Below are positions 25,433 through 34,710 of a stretch of DNA of 64,000 bases, in pieces. Each line of letters begins with the position of its first letter. Position 1 is the first letter of the stretch. The DNA comes from Candidatus Obscuribacterales bacterium (GTDB taxonomy: Bacteria > Cyanobacteriota > Vampirovibrionia > Obscuribacterales > Obscuribacteraceae). The stretch is from NCBI GenBank assembly GCA_019744775.1, contig JAIETZ010000001.1, positions 62,001 to 126,000 on the forward strand, read 5' to 3'. The translations under genes were made by a program, and so were the position numbers. A model generated the notes under the pieces. It was not told where the DNA came from. It saw only the letters and a list, made by a program, of their open reading frames with translations, and ran no database searches.

Positions 25433-26476
25433 TTAAGTCCTCATTCCTGTTAAGTCAAGTTCGTTTACTGCTCTAACTACCACGTCTGCAAGACGGTCTA
25501 AGAAGTAATGGTCATGGGCACCGACAAATCTAATCGGCTGACCACCAAATTGGCTTTTGAATCGCGAGAATTTGGCATAGCTGTTTCTCGGTGCCATAAA
25601 CTGATCGTAGCCATAAAAATCATAGATAGAACTTCCGGCTGACCTCGCCTCAGTAATTGCCGCCCACTGCAATGCATAACCAGCCATAAGGTTGCGCTTC
25701 TTGTTAGTTATCCCGCCGTACAAATAAGTTGATCTCTGCCCATATGAAACAAGCATTAATGCACCAAGTGTTTCACCTTCATACTCGGCAAAAAGCAATT
25801 TGACCATACCAGTTGCAGCAAGTGAATCCCATAATGTGGTGAAAAACTTAAATGGTTCAATCAAGAATTGATCTCTCGATGCTGCTTCTTGCAAAACGGA
25901 GTAAAAACGGCGAATCGCTTCTGGTGAATTGTCTTCTTTTACGATAACGCCACGGCGATGCGACAAGCCGATGTTATAGCGAGCCTTCGGGTGCATTGCC
26001 TTTAAAATGTCTTCTGCCGCCCCTTCGATGTTTAAGTAAAGAGTTTCTCGCGGCACAAGATCCACAGGAGCGCGACCGAAGTCGGCAAATGTCACCGGTC
26101 CGGGAAATTGAACGCGCGGCTCTATGCGCACGGCCATAGTGTCAAAAGTTCCGGTGCTTGATTCTGCTGCTTTCAGAAGCAAACTCAATCCTTCTTGAGC
26201 ACGGCTTTTATCATTCCAAGGAAGCACAGGACCTTCCGGCGCCATAAAAAAACCCGCACCCTTGTTATGGTGAGACGTGTAAAAAATTGCCCCACCGACA
26301 AGGTCTTCGCCTTCTCTAAGTCCAAGGTGCAAATACCTCATACCTTGACGGCGTTTAAAATCCGCCCAAGCAAGACTCTGCATAAACCCACTTGCCGAGT
26401 TTACGCGCACGAGAGCCTCCCACTGCTGAGCAATGTCCCAAGAAGGGTCTAGATTATTTAGTCTTTCAACCTTCAT
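25433..26476 (-). CDS. FemAB/FemX-like peptidoglycan bridge aminoacyltransferase (GNAT fold)
   Basis: The 347-residue protein resembles FemABX: M-Q-S-L-A-W-A-D-F-K-R-R-Q-G near the start, a first acetyltransferase-like half, K-A-R-Y-N-I-G-L-S-H-R-R-G (the typical K-x-R-Y-x-I central motif) and a second half with G-A-L-M-L-V and Y-L-Y-G-G-I-x-N-K-x-R-N-L-M-A-G-Y-A-L-Q-W. Characterised members transfer amino acids from tRNA to lipid II cross-bridges. It lies between two polyamine genes with gaps of 11 and 2 bases, so its acceptor or donor might be polyamine-related. That is inference only. Confidence 0.85.
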   Translation of the reverse strand: MKVERLNNLDPSWDIAQQWEALVRVNSASGFMQSLAWADFKRRQGMRYLHLGLREGEDLVGGAIFYTSHHNKGAGFFMAPEGPVLPWNDKSRAQEGLSLLLKAAESSTGTFDTMAVRIEPRVQFPGPVTFADFGRAPVDLVPRETLYLNIEGAAEDILKAMHPKARYNIGLSHRRGVIVKEDNSPEAIRRFYSVLQEAASRDQFLIEPFKFFTTLWDSLAATGMVKLLFAEYEGETLGALMLVSYGQRSTYLYGGITNKKRNLMAGYALQWAAITEARSAGSSIYDFYGYDQFMAPRNSYAKFSRFKSQFGGQPIRFVGAHDHYFLDRLADVVVRAVNELDLTGMRT

Positions 26477-26487
26477 TGATGGACCAC

Positions 26488-29073
26488 TCAGCCTCCCATA
26501 CGAGCAAGCAATTTAGTAGCAGCTGCAACTTCTATAGGCATTTGTGTCAGTTGATTGTTAATGCCATCAAGACGGCGTTGTGTTCGCTTAATTGCGTTAT
26601 TTAGACGTCTTGTAGATTCACCTTGATCAAAGTTTTGTCCATTAATAGAAAACGATCCCGGACCAGTATTTACTTGGCTTAAACGCTCATTAAGCATTTG
26701 CAGTCGAGATTGTCCTTCCGCTTGATCTTGGAGCAAGCTATTTCTAGTTGCATCTGATTCTTTGACTAAAGTATTGAGATAACTCACAACCACAGCTTTG
26801 AATTTCTGCGGATATGGCGCTCTTAATTTTGTCTGTCCCTGATCGCTGTACCAACCTTGACCATCCATATAAATGATGGAGCCGTCTGTCCGCTTAAGTA
26901 CGAGGAAATTACCATCAGGCGTCAGCCAAGCGCTATTGAATAATTCCATTGCGCCAGTCACGGGAGCAGGCACTGGTGTCGGTGGTTGATCAGGAGCGGG
27001 AAAATTCTGCGCTGCCTTATTCAATAGAACAACAGCATCTTGAATGTTACCGACTTCGGTATTGGCATCATTTCTGTCCTGGTCGTTGAAACCAAGTTGC
27101 CCACCCATGCCGGCAGCAGACTGTTTTGATTGTCCGGCTGACTGTAGTCCCAGAGACTGCCTGCGAATTTCAGAAGCAATGTGATATGACATATAAGGAT
27201 CAGTAGCTAAGGAAATCATGGGCGTACCAGTTGCTTGATCAACAACTTGAGTGCCATTGCCTGATACTAAAAGGTACGCTTGATCGGTGAGACGCACTGC
27301 AACTTGTCCATTCGGCAAAATGTCGGCATCGTCACCTAAGCGATAATCAGACTGTGCAGACTGCGACGACTCAGCGGCACCTTGCGGCATCTCATTATCA
27401 TTGCCCCAGTTGTAGTTATTCACATAGGTATTTTGATAGTTATAGTTGCGCGCTGGATATTGCGAGCCTTCCTCATCAACTGCTTGTCCGGAATTGGCGC
27501 CAATATTTACGTTGAGAAAACCAGGACCGCCGGCATAGACAGGCACTCCCCAGCCACCCCATCCCCAACCACCCCAGCCCCAGCCTGGTCGTGCCCAACC
27601 GCCCCAAGCACCACCCCAGCGATGACCCCAGTGACCATAATGATCAAAGTGATGATCAAAATCATGATCGCCGTGGAATCCACGATCTCCAGCGCGACCT
27701 GCGCCGGCAGCACGTCCACCACGATCGCCGCCACCATCATGGGCGCCCTTACCATATGCAGTGTCGGGATAAATCAAATTGCCGATGATCACAACCAAAG
27801 TGACAATTGTCAGCACACGCATGCCGACACTAAGAAGAGCAGAATAGTCACCTGTCCATTCAACAAGTCGTTCTTTTAAATAGACAAGTTCCGACACTAA
27901 TTGCTTAGGAAGCTCAGCAGCTCTTGCCAGCAGTCTTTCTACTAGTCCTGCTAAATCAATTGATTCTAAAAAGCGAACCGGTTGAGCCAAGAAGTCGTTA
28001 ATCATGCTGCGCGTCTGAAAGCGCTGTAACGACGGCACTAATCCAACAACACGTTCGTATAAAGCATCAACTTGTAATTCGGCCTTCATTGGCTCGCCAC
28101 CATTAACCGTTAATGCGTAGCGAATCTCAGGCGAAAGAAGATTAGTGCTGTTATCAGCTTCCGGCAATGGCAGACTCAACAAATCAACATTCAATGAATC
28201 CCAAATTGGTCCTGAGAAATCGGTGAGCGTCTCTGCGTTAAATAAATAGTGCAGCAATATATCGCTGTTCTGACAAGCAGGCTTAGACTTGCTTTGATAT
28301 GTCGCCATTTGCTGCGGAAAATGGAAAAGTTTACGCAAATGTTCGACGTCTTTTAATGCTCGACGCGGCTTTGGTAACACCAACTTACGCTCAATTTCTG
28401 CCGGTGTGATTCTCACGGATGAGGCAAGCAAGAATCCCCAGTCGTGTCCGTAGCCTTGTTCAGCAAAGGAAGGCATTACAATTCGATAGGGACTGCAATT
28501 CAATCCACCAACTAACACACTATTGATAATCGACCAGTAAGCAGACGGAGTTGACGAAGGAGAAGCGGCATTGACTGCAAGCACTCCCTCAGTGGTCAAA
28601 AGCTTTTTGAGTTTGCCATACCACTCAACGCTATGGATGCGTGTCTCTGACGCCTTCTGCGGTACAGTCAGATCGCTAATGATCAAATCATAAGTGATAC
28701 CGCTCTCAATTGCTGCGTCAGCAAAATCCCAAGCATCTTGCACATGCACGCGCACACGAAAATCATCAAGGCTTGATCTGTTGAGAAACGCCCAGTCCTT
28801 ACGAGCCAAAGCTAAGACTTCTTTGTCGTAATCAACTAAATCAATTCGCGAAATCGTCTCCGACTTCAACAATTCCCGCGCAGTAAGTCCGTCGCCCCCA
28901 CCAATTACAAGCACGCGCAGATTTCCGTCATGTTTTCTTGATTCGGCTAAGCCAAGTGCAGGTAATGCCAAACATTCGTGATAGATGTGTTCGTCACGAC
29001 TATCAAACTGCAAATCACCATCGATAAAAAATGCCAGGGTGCCATCATTGCGACGTTCAAGTAGGACAGACAT
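26488..29073 (-). CDS. Spermidine-synthase-like domain fused to a membrane anchor and Gly/His/Trp-rich plus unknown C-terminal region
   Basis: The protein (861 residues from ATG 29073) starts with a spermidine-synthase-like methyltransferase fold: D-E-x-I-Y-H-E near the start, the AdoMet loop G-G-G-D-G at 58-62 and I-S-D-L-T-V-P around D134. The second catalytic-pocket Asp of SpeE (D-x-T-D-P) is V137 here. A transmembrane helix follows at about 415-435, then about 75 residues of Gly/His/Asp/Trp low complexity (443-519), then about 340 residues of unrecognised sequence ending in a coiled coil. I chose ATG 29073 because GGGAGG lies just upstream; an ATG 12 bases earlier lacks a site. It heads a unit with femAB-like and speD genes. 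Confidence 0.85.
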   Translation of the reverse strand: MSVLLERRNDGTLAFFIDGDLQFDSRDEHIYHECLALPALGLAESRKHDGNLRVLVIGGGDGLTARELLKSETISRIDLVDYDKEVLALARKDWAFLNRSSLDDFRVRVHVQDAWDFADAAIESGITYDLIISDLTVPQKASETRIHSVEWYGKLKKLLTTEGVLAVNAASPSSTPSAYWSIINSVLVGGLNCSPYRIVMPSFAEQGYGHDWGFLLASSVRITPAEIERKLVLPKPRRALKDVEHLRKLFHFPQQMATYQSKSKPACQNSDILLHYLFNAETLTDFSGPIWDSLNVDLLSLPLPEADNSTNLLSPEIRYALTVNGGEPMKAELQVDALYERVVGLVPSLQRFQTRSMINDFLAQPVRFLESIDLAGLVERLLARAAELPKQLVSELVYLKERLVEWTGDYSALLSVGMRVLTIVTLVVIIGNLIYPDTAYGKGAHDGGGDRGGRAAGAGRAGDRGFHGDHDFDHHFDHYGHWGHRWGGAWGGWARPGWGWGGWGWGGWGVPVYAGGPGFLNVNIGANSGQAVDEEGSQYPARNYNYQNTYVNNYNWGNDNEMPQGAAESSQSAQSDYRLGDDADILPNGQVAVRLTDQAYLLVSGNGTQVVDQATGTPMISLATDPYMSYHIASEIRRQSLGLQSAGQSKQSAAGMGGQLGFNDQDRNDANTEVGNIQDAVVLLNKAAQNFPAPDQPPTPVPAPVTGAMELFNSAWLTPDGNFLVLKRTDGSIIYMDGQGWYSDQGQTKLRAPYPQKFKAVVVSYLNTLVKESDATRNSLLQDQAEGQSRLQMLNERLSQVNTGPGSFSINGQNFDQGESTRRLNNAIKRTQRRLDGINNQLTQMPIEVAAATKLLARMGG

Positions 29074-29160
29074 TGCGCCTCCCATAGGTAAGCCGATGCC
29101 TACATTGTACGTATTTAATGATTGCGAAGAACTGTTGACAGCTCAATTGTACTAAGAGCG

Positions 29161-29697
29161 TTACGATTGAGTTTTCTTCTTGCCGACTTGCACTTTTTTG
29201 TGTGACCGAAATGCAAAGTAGATGATCACGACGACTGAAGATGACCAGACAAAATTGAAAAAACCCTCGTAGAATTCCTTCCACATAAATACCTTGGCAA
29301 TTTCAGGCAAGAAAGAATTTCCATAGTTTTCCGGACTGTATCTCACTACGACTGCTCTTCCCGGTTTGAAAGTCTTGGGAAATTCATACCAGAATTCCGG
29401 ATTAAGTGCCGACATGTGCAGCGGCTCTTGAACGCTGCCGTGATAAAGAGTGCCGTCGGCAGTATAGGTGTAGCCGATAAAGCACGCACGATAAGGAGAT
29501 GCTTCAGGTTGCTCCGTCGCACCCAACTCCTGAGTAAAGGCCGCTTCTATCTGCGTGGATTCGATTACACCTTCAGTACCAGGCCAATCGTGTATTTGCA
29601 GACCCTGCCAAGCCCACCAGGCAGTCGGCGTAAAACAGATGACGAAGATAAACACGCCAACGATGGCAAGAATAATTCGATTCCAATGTCTGCGCAT
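29161..29697 (-). CDS. DUF3592 membrane protein
   Basis: The 178-residue protein has an N-terminal transmembrane helix (about 8-30), an exported domain (about 40-140) with W-P-G-T-E-G-V-I-E-S-T and P-G-x-x-V-V-V-R-Y-x-P-E-N (both typical of DUF3592), and a C-terminal helix (about 148-162) with a Lys-rich end. The function of DUF3592 is unknown. It lies 87 bases upstream of the SpeE-like fusion on the same strand and might be co-transcribed with it. Confidence 0.75.
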   Translation of the reverse strand: MRRHWNRIILAIVGVFIFVICFTPTAWWAWQGLQIHDWPGTEGVIESTQIEAAFTQELGATEQPEASPYRACFIGYTYTADGTLYHGSVQEPLHMSALNPEFWYEFPKTFKPGRAVVVRYSPENYGNSFLPEIAKVFMWKEFYEGFFNFVWSSSVVVIIYFAFRSHKKVQVGKKKTQS

Positions 29698-29931
29698 GCA
29701 ATCTCACCTCTACCTACTAGGACTTTACCAAAATATAGGCTTGCTCGATAGCAATGCTTTCAATCTGCTGCCGAAATCGGAAACTTTTTTCTACAATTGG
29801 TTATCAAGAGAATTAACTCCAACCCCTCAAGCTTAAGCCTACTCAAGGCATCGGAGTCCATGAGCGGTTAAACTACCTCCTCGAGCTTCTTGATAAGACA
29901 AGCTTGGACAAATTTTTTGGAGGATCTCCCA

Positions 29932-31728
29932 ATGAAGGTGGAAACGCCACAGAAAAAGGAAACGGCCGTGACAGAACACGAAAAACATCCTAAGGCGCCC
30001 AAGCAGGAAATCATCAAGAAATTTCCGGTCAAGGTCAATCTAGAAAATTACGAAGAAGCTTATGCCAATTTTGACTGGGCAGATGCGAAAAAAGAACTCT
30101 CCTATTTTGCCGGCGGCAAAATAAACGCCGCCTACAACGCTGTCGACAGACACATGCACGACGGTCGTCGCAACAAAGTTGCCCTCTACTGCATCGACGC
30201 CAAAAACAAGCTCGAGAAATACACCTTCCAAGACATCTACCACTTGTCCAATCGCATGGGCAATGCATTGAAAGATCTCGGAGTCAAAAAGGGCGACAGA
30301 GTATTTGTATTCTTGCCCCGCATACTTGAACTCTACGTTGCCACTATTGGTATTGCCAAAGTCGGTGGTGTAGTAGGTCCTCTATTTTCGGCATTCGGTC
30401 CGGATGCCTTGCGCGACAGACTGCAAGACAGCCAAGCTAAAGTGCTCATCACCACTCCTGAACTCAAAGGCAAGATTGACGGCATCAAAGATCAATTGCC
30501 GGATTTGGAATACGTCGTCGTTGTTGGTGCAGAGCAAAGTAAACTTGGCCCAGGTGAATTGAGTTTTGATGCATTGATGAAAGAAGCATCCCCTGAACTC
30601 AAATGCGAACAGCTTGATCCAGAGCATCCGCTCTATTTGCTTTACACCTCAGGTACAACCGGCAAACCAAAAGGCGTTTTACACGTACATAACGACATCA
30701 TCGGACATCACATGACGTCCAAATGGGTGCTTGATCTTCGCGATGATGATGTTTACTGGTGCACGGCTGATCCAGGTTGGGTAACTGGGACTGTATACGG
30801 CATTTTTGGACCTTGGTCCAATGGCGCATCCGTTGTTACCTACGAAGGTCGCTTCGATGCTCAAAGCTGGTACGAAGTAATTGACCGCATGCGCGTTACC
30901 GTCTGGTACACAGCACCAACGGCCTTGCGCATGTTGATGAAAGCAGGCGATGAAATTGTTTATCAAAACAGTCTCAATAGCTTGCGTCATATCTTGAGCG
31001 TTGGCGAACCATTAAACCCCGAAGTTGTACGTTGGGGCATGAAAGTTTACGGACTGCCAATTCACGACAACTGGTGGCAAACAGAAACCGGCATGCAACT
31101 AATTGCTAATTTGCCTTGTATGCCGATTAAGCCAGGCTCAATGGGCAAGCCATTGCCGGGCGTAGAAGCCAACGTCGTCGACGACGAGGGAAATCCAGTC
31201 GAGCCCGGTCAATTAGGACGCTTAGTTGTCAGACCAGGCTGGCCCTCTATGCTGCGTGAAGTCTGGCGCAACGAAGAGAAGTTCAACGAATATTTCCGCA
31301 TTAAAGGCTGGTACTTCTCCGGCGACAATGCTTGGATCGATGAAGAAGGTTATTTCTGGTTTGTCGGTCGTGCCGACGATGTGATCAACACGGCAGGGCA
31401 TAGAGTCGGGCCATTCGAAGTTGAATCCGCACTAGTTGAACACCCGGCAGTAGCCGAAGCCGGCGTTATTGGTAAACCGGACAAAGAGCGCGGCGAAATT
31501 ATCAAAGCCTTTGTTGTCCTCGCCAATGGTTTTTCAGAATCATCAGATCTTCTAGACGAGATCAAGGAATTCACAAAGAAGAACCTCGCTGCTCACGCTT
31601 ATCCTCGCGAAATTGAAATCCGTGACACACTGCCCAAGACTCGTTCCGGCAAAATTATGCGACGCTTATTGAAGGCGTGGGAATTAGGGCTGCCGACAGG
31701 CGATACATCTTCACTGGAAGAAGACTAA
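29932..31728 (+). CDS. acsA: Acetyl-CoA synthetase (AMP-forming)
   Basis: The enzyme activates acetate to acetyl-CoA through acetyl-AMP in the cytosol. The 598-residue protein carries the adenylation motif L-Y-T-S-G-T-T-G-K-P-K-G, the acetate/acyl pocket W-C-T-A-D-P-G-W-V-T-G-T, the W-W-Q-T-E-T-G motif, the hinge around G-R-A-D-D-V-I, and the C-terminal regulatory lysine in K-T-R-S-G-K-I-M-R-R, a known acetylation target. I chose ATG 29932 because GGAGG lies eight bases upstream, not the in-frame TTG/ATG farther upstream. The length is closer to the AcsA (Bacillus-like) type than to E. coli Acs. Confidence 0.93.
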   Translation: MKVETPQKKETAVTEHEKHPKAPKQEIIKKFPVKVNLENYEEAYANFDWADAKKELSYFAGGKINAAYNAVDRHMHDGRRNKVALYCIDAKNKLEKYTFQDIYHLSNRMGNALKDLGVKKGDRVFVFLPRILELYVATIGIAKVGGVVGPLFSAFGPDALRDRLQDSQAKVLITTPELKGKIDGIKDQLPDLEYVVVVGAEQSKLGPGELSFDALMKEASPELKCEQLDPEHPLYLLYTSGTTGKPKGVLHVHNDIIGHHMTSKWVLDLRDDDVYWCTADPGWVTGTVYGIFGPWSNGASVVTYEGRFDAQSWYEVIDRMRVTVWYTAPTALRMLMKAGDEIVYQNSLNSLRHILSVGEPLNPEVVRWGMKVYGLPIHDNWWQTETGMQLIANLPCMPIKPGSMGKPLPGVEANVVDDEGNPVEPGQLGRLVVRPGWPSMLREVWRNEEKFNEYFRIKGWYFSGDNAWIDEEGYFWFVGRADDVINTAGHRVGPFEVESALVEHPAVAEAGVIGKPDKERGEIIKAFVVLANGFSESSDLLDEIKEFTKKNLAAHAYPREIEIRDTLPKTRSGKIMRRLLKAWELGLPTGDTSSLEED

Positions 31729-31743
31729 GTCTCAGAGGTCAGC

Positions 31744-32205
31744 TTGCGAATTTGGGTTGACGCTGATGCTTGTCCAACAGCAGTAAGAGACGTTATCGCA
31801 GTTGCTGCGCACAAACACGGCGTGGCTACAGTTTATGTCGCCAACAAAAAGCTCGCGGTGCCGGTTTCGCCTCATATCAGTTTCGTTCAGGTAGCGCCAG
31901 CTTCCGATGCAGCAGATGTCTACATTCAAGACAATGCTGAAAAGTTCGACTTAGTCGTGACCCAGGACATTCCCTTAGCACATGCTGTCGTCACTAAAGG
32001 TGCGGTTGCCATAAGTCCGCATGGTGAAAAATTCACACCAGACAATATTGGTGAGCGCATATCAATGCGCAACCTCATGCAAGACTTGCGCGACAGCGGA
32101 ACCATAACGGGCGGTCCCAAACAATTTTCTGAGAGAGACAAACGCGAGTTTGCCAATACATTCAACAATGAATTGGTCAAACTGCTTCGGATGACATCCA
32201 AGTAA
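31744..32205 (+). CDS. YaiI/YqxD family (UPF0178, DUF188) protein
   Basis: The 153-residue cytosolic protein begins R-I-W-V-D-A-D-A-C-P, the hallmark of the YaiI/YqxD family, and contains V-V-T-Q-D-I-P-L-A and a C-terminal G-G-P-K-x-F-S-x-x-D-R/K-x-x-F. The family has a PIN-like fold and no settled function. The start codon is TTG with AGAGGT upstream. It follows acsA by 15 bases and precedes an SDR gene by 12, so the three form one unit. Confidence 0.9.
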   Translation: MRIWVDADACPTAVRDVIAVAAHKHGVATVYVANKKLAVPVSPHISFVQVAPASDAADVYIQDNAEKFDLVVTQDIPLAHAVVTKGAVAISPHGEKFTPDNIGERISMRNLMQDLRDSGTITGGPKQFSERDKREFANTFNNELVKLLRMTSK

Positions 32206-32217
32206 AGGAGAATAACA

Positions 32218-32967
32218 GTGACGACAAAATTGGGAGGTAAAGTAGCCCTAATTACTGGAGCCTCTTCAGGGATAGGCGAGGCAACAGCCCTGGCTCTCTC
32301 AGCAGAAGGCGCCGATATTTCATTGGTTGCCCGTCGAACACACAGACTGGAATCAGTTGCACAAACAATTTCCACCAACAAGGGCAAATCGCTGACCATT
32401 GCTGCAGACATAACGGATCCCAAAGAAGCGCTGCGAGCAGTGAATGAAACAAGAGAACATTTCGGACGCGTGGACATTCTGGTTAATAATGCCGGCATCA
32501 TGCTGCTTGGACCAATTGACGGAGCCAATATTGAAGATTGGCAGCGCATGGTGAATATCAACATCATGGGGCTTATGTATTGCACCCATGCCGCTTTGCC
32601 CATCATGAAACAGCAAGGCGAAGGTCACATCATCAACATGTCATCAGTAGCCGGGCGCATAATTACCGGCGGCTCGGCTGTATACAACGCCACCAAATGG
32701 TACGTGAACACTTTCAGCGAGGCTCTCCGCCAAGAAGTTTACCAAGACAAAATACGAGTGACGAGCATCGAACCTGGCGCTGTAGCAACAGAGTTAACCG
32801 ACCATATTACGGTGCCTGAAGTAAAAGACCGCATCAAGAAATGGATAGGCTCAATGCGCGCACTAACCGCCAAAGACATCGCCGACACGGTTGTCTTTGC
32901 TGCAACGCAACCACCACACGTCAGTATCAATGAAATTCTCGTCCGCCCAACCGACCAGAGTCTATAA
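32218..32967 (+). CDS. SDR family oxidoreductase (YdfG/classical type)
   Basis: The 249-residue classical short-chain dehydrogenase has T-G-A-S-S-G-I-G-E-A-T near the N-terminus, N-N-A-G, the catalytic Ser in M-S-S-V-A-G and Y-N-A-T-K. R-R after the second strand suggests NADPH preference. Clade-level similarity is to 3-hydroxy acid/serine dehydrogenases of the YdfG type; the substrate is unknown. The start is GTG with AAAGGAG upstream. It ends three bases from the convergent GH13 gene. Confidence 0.88.
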   Translation: MTTKLGGKVALITGASSGIGEATALALSAEGADISLVARRTHRLESVAQTISTNKGKSLTIAADITDPKEALRAVNETREHFGRVDILVNNAGIMLLGPIDGANIEDWQRMVNINIMGLMYCTHAALPIMKQQGEGHIINMSSVAGRIITGGSAVYNATKWYVNTFSEALRQEVYQDKIRVTSIEPGAVATELTDHITVPEVKDRIKKWIGSMRALTAKDIADTVVFAATQPPHVSINEILVRPTDQSL

Positions 32968-32970
32968 CGG

Positions 32971-34695
32971 TTATTGAAGTTCCCAGATGTATGAACCAAA
33001 TGGTTCCAAGGACACTTCCTTGCTTAAATCTGGCGAATCCGCTGACGAAACATTCGAAGCAATTAGATTGCCTTTCTTCTTTGTTATGGCTTTAGGCAAG
33101 TCAAGCTTTATCTTTTGAGGCGCGTTACTCATATTGAGTGTTACCAGCACATTGCTTGAATCTTTTGTTCGCAGGTAAGCCAGAATATTTTTGTCGGTGG
33201 TATTAAGTGGTATATAAGCACCATCGCGCAAGGCCGGGTTTGTGCGTCTTGCTTGAATCAGCTTTTTGTAATAACTGAGTATCGAATTAGGATCTTTTTC
33301 TTCAACCGCTACATTGTGAGTCTTGTACTTAGCTGTTACGGGTAGCCACGGCTTAGCCTGACTGAATCCTGCATTTGCTTCAGCAGTCCACTGCATAGGC
33401 GTCCGTTCGCCATCCCGTCCTTTTTCTTTGGGCCAGCCGATTTTTCCGATTGGATCGTAGACTTCTTCGACCGTTTGCGGATCGCGATTTTCCATACCCA
33501 ACTCCTCTCCGTAATAAAGAATTGGCGTGCCTCTCAAGGTAAGTAACATCGTCGCCATTAGCTTAGCGATTTGGTCGTTATGAATGCCATCACCATATCG
33601 AACATAGCTGCGTTTAGTATCGTGATTATTGAATAGATAGACGGGCCATCCTTGTGCCGGATTAGTGTCCCATTCTTTAATACGCGCGCGGAAATCCGGT
33701 GCGGACAACTTATTGATGTATGCAAACTGGAAATTCATCGGCAATTGAATTTCATCCCCATTTTTACCGTACATCAAGCACAAATCAGCCAAATCCTTTC
33801 CGAAAGTTTCGCCTACAAGCACGCGATCATCAGGATAACTATTGAGAAGCGTACGCAAATCACGCAACACATCGTGTATTTCCAGTGAATGGTCATTATT
33901 CTCATTAGCCATATTAGGGTCGCCATAAGCGTTTTTACCCGGTAAAACCTTATTGTCTTTCAGATTCGGATCTTCATACAGCGTGGTAATGGCATCGAGA
34001 CGAAATCCGGCGACGCCTCTGTCGAGCCAGAAGCGCACAGCATCAAACATTGCCTTTTTCACTTCAGGATTACGCCAATTGAGATCTGGCTGTTCTGGAT
34101 AGAAGAAGTGGTAATAATACTGCTTAGTTGCCGGATCAAGAGTCCAGGCAGAGTGCCCAAAGATAGACTGCCAATTATTCGGTGGCTGACCATTTTTTCC
34201 ATCACGCCAAATATACCAGTCACGTTTGGAATTTGTTTTTGACGAGCGCGACTCAACAAACCACTTATGCTCATCCGAAGTATGATTCATCACTAAGTCC
34301 ATGATGATTTTGATGTTACGCGCTTTAGCCTCTTTGATGAGTTCATCAAAGTCAGCCAGAGTCCCATATTCAGGCGCAATATTTTCGTAGTCGGAAATGT
34401 CATAGCCAAAATCGACTTGCGGAGATGGATAGCACGGTGTAATCCAGATGGCATCAACACCAAGATCTTTCAAATAGTCGAGCTTTGATACAATCCCTTT
34501 GATGTTTCCCACACCGGCATTTTTGGCATCAGCAAAACTGCGAGGATAGATCTCATAGAAGACAGCATGCTTCCACCAAGGTTCCTGACTAACCGGCGTC
34601 GTAACGGCAACTTGCGAATCGGCGCTTGCCGCAGTTGAAAAACACAGCGTGGCTGCCACCGGGATAAGCAGTGACTTCAATAGACTATTCTTCAT
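32971..34695 (-). CDS. Exported GH13 alpha-glucosidase / oligo-1,6-glucosidase-like enzyme
   Basis: The 574-residue enzyme has a signal peptide (about 1-25, ending A-S-A-D) followed by a GH13 barrel. The catalytic residues are D234 (G-F-R-L-D-A-I), E296 (L-V-G-E-T-F-G) and D359 (N-N-H-D). Region I is D-L-V-M-N-H-T-S. The Y-E-I-Y-P-R-S-F opening and the overall layout match alpha-glucosidases and oligo-1,6-glucosidases acting on short alpha-glucans. An exported form suggests use of external oligosaccharides. It follows the DUF2807 lipoprotein gene by 15 bases on the same strand. Confidence 0.9.
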   Translation of the reverse strand: MKNSLLKSLLIPVAATLCFSTAASADSQVAVTTPVSQEPWWKHAVFYEIYPRSFADAKNAGVGNIKGIVSKLDYLKDLGVDAIWITPCYPSPQVDFGYDISDYENIAPEYGTLADFDELIKEAKARNIKIIMDLVMNHTSDEHKWFVESRSSKTNSKRDWYIWRDGKNGQPPNNWQSIFGHSAWTLDPATKQYYYHFFYPEQPDLNWRNPEVKKAMFDAVRFWLDRGVAGFRLDAITTLYEDPNLKDNKVLPGKNAYGDPNMANENNDHSLEIHDVLRDLRTLLNSYPDDRVLVGETFGKDLADLCLMYGKNGDEIQLPMNFQFAYINKLSAPDFRARIKEWDTNPAQGWPVYLFNNHDTKRSYVRYGDGIHNDQIAKLMATMLLTLRGTPILYYGEELGMENRDPQTVEEVYDPIGKIGWPKEKGRDGERTPMQWTAEANAGFSQAKPWLPVTAKYKTHNVAVEEKDPNSILSYYKKLIQARRTNPALRDGAYIPLNTTDKNILAYLRTKDSSNVLVTLNMSNAPQKIKLDLPKAITKKKGNLIASNVSSADSPDLSKEVSLEPFGSYIWELQ

Positions 34696-34710
34696 TTACT
34701 CTTCTCTCTT

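Noticed and set aside
27382-27879. Long open frames on both strands within the Gly/His/Trp-rich part of the SpeE-like fusion gene
   Set aside because: They are frame shadows created by low-complexity GGN/CAN/TGG codons. Neither has a ribosome site or recognisable protein.
31926-32606. 226-codon minus-strand open frame across the YaiI and SDR genes
   Set aside because: Both + strand genes have clear family motifs through this stretch, so the antisense frame is a shadow.
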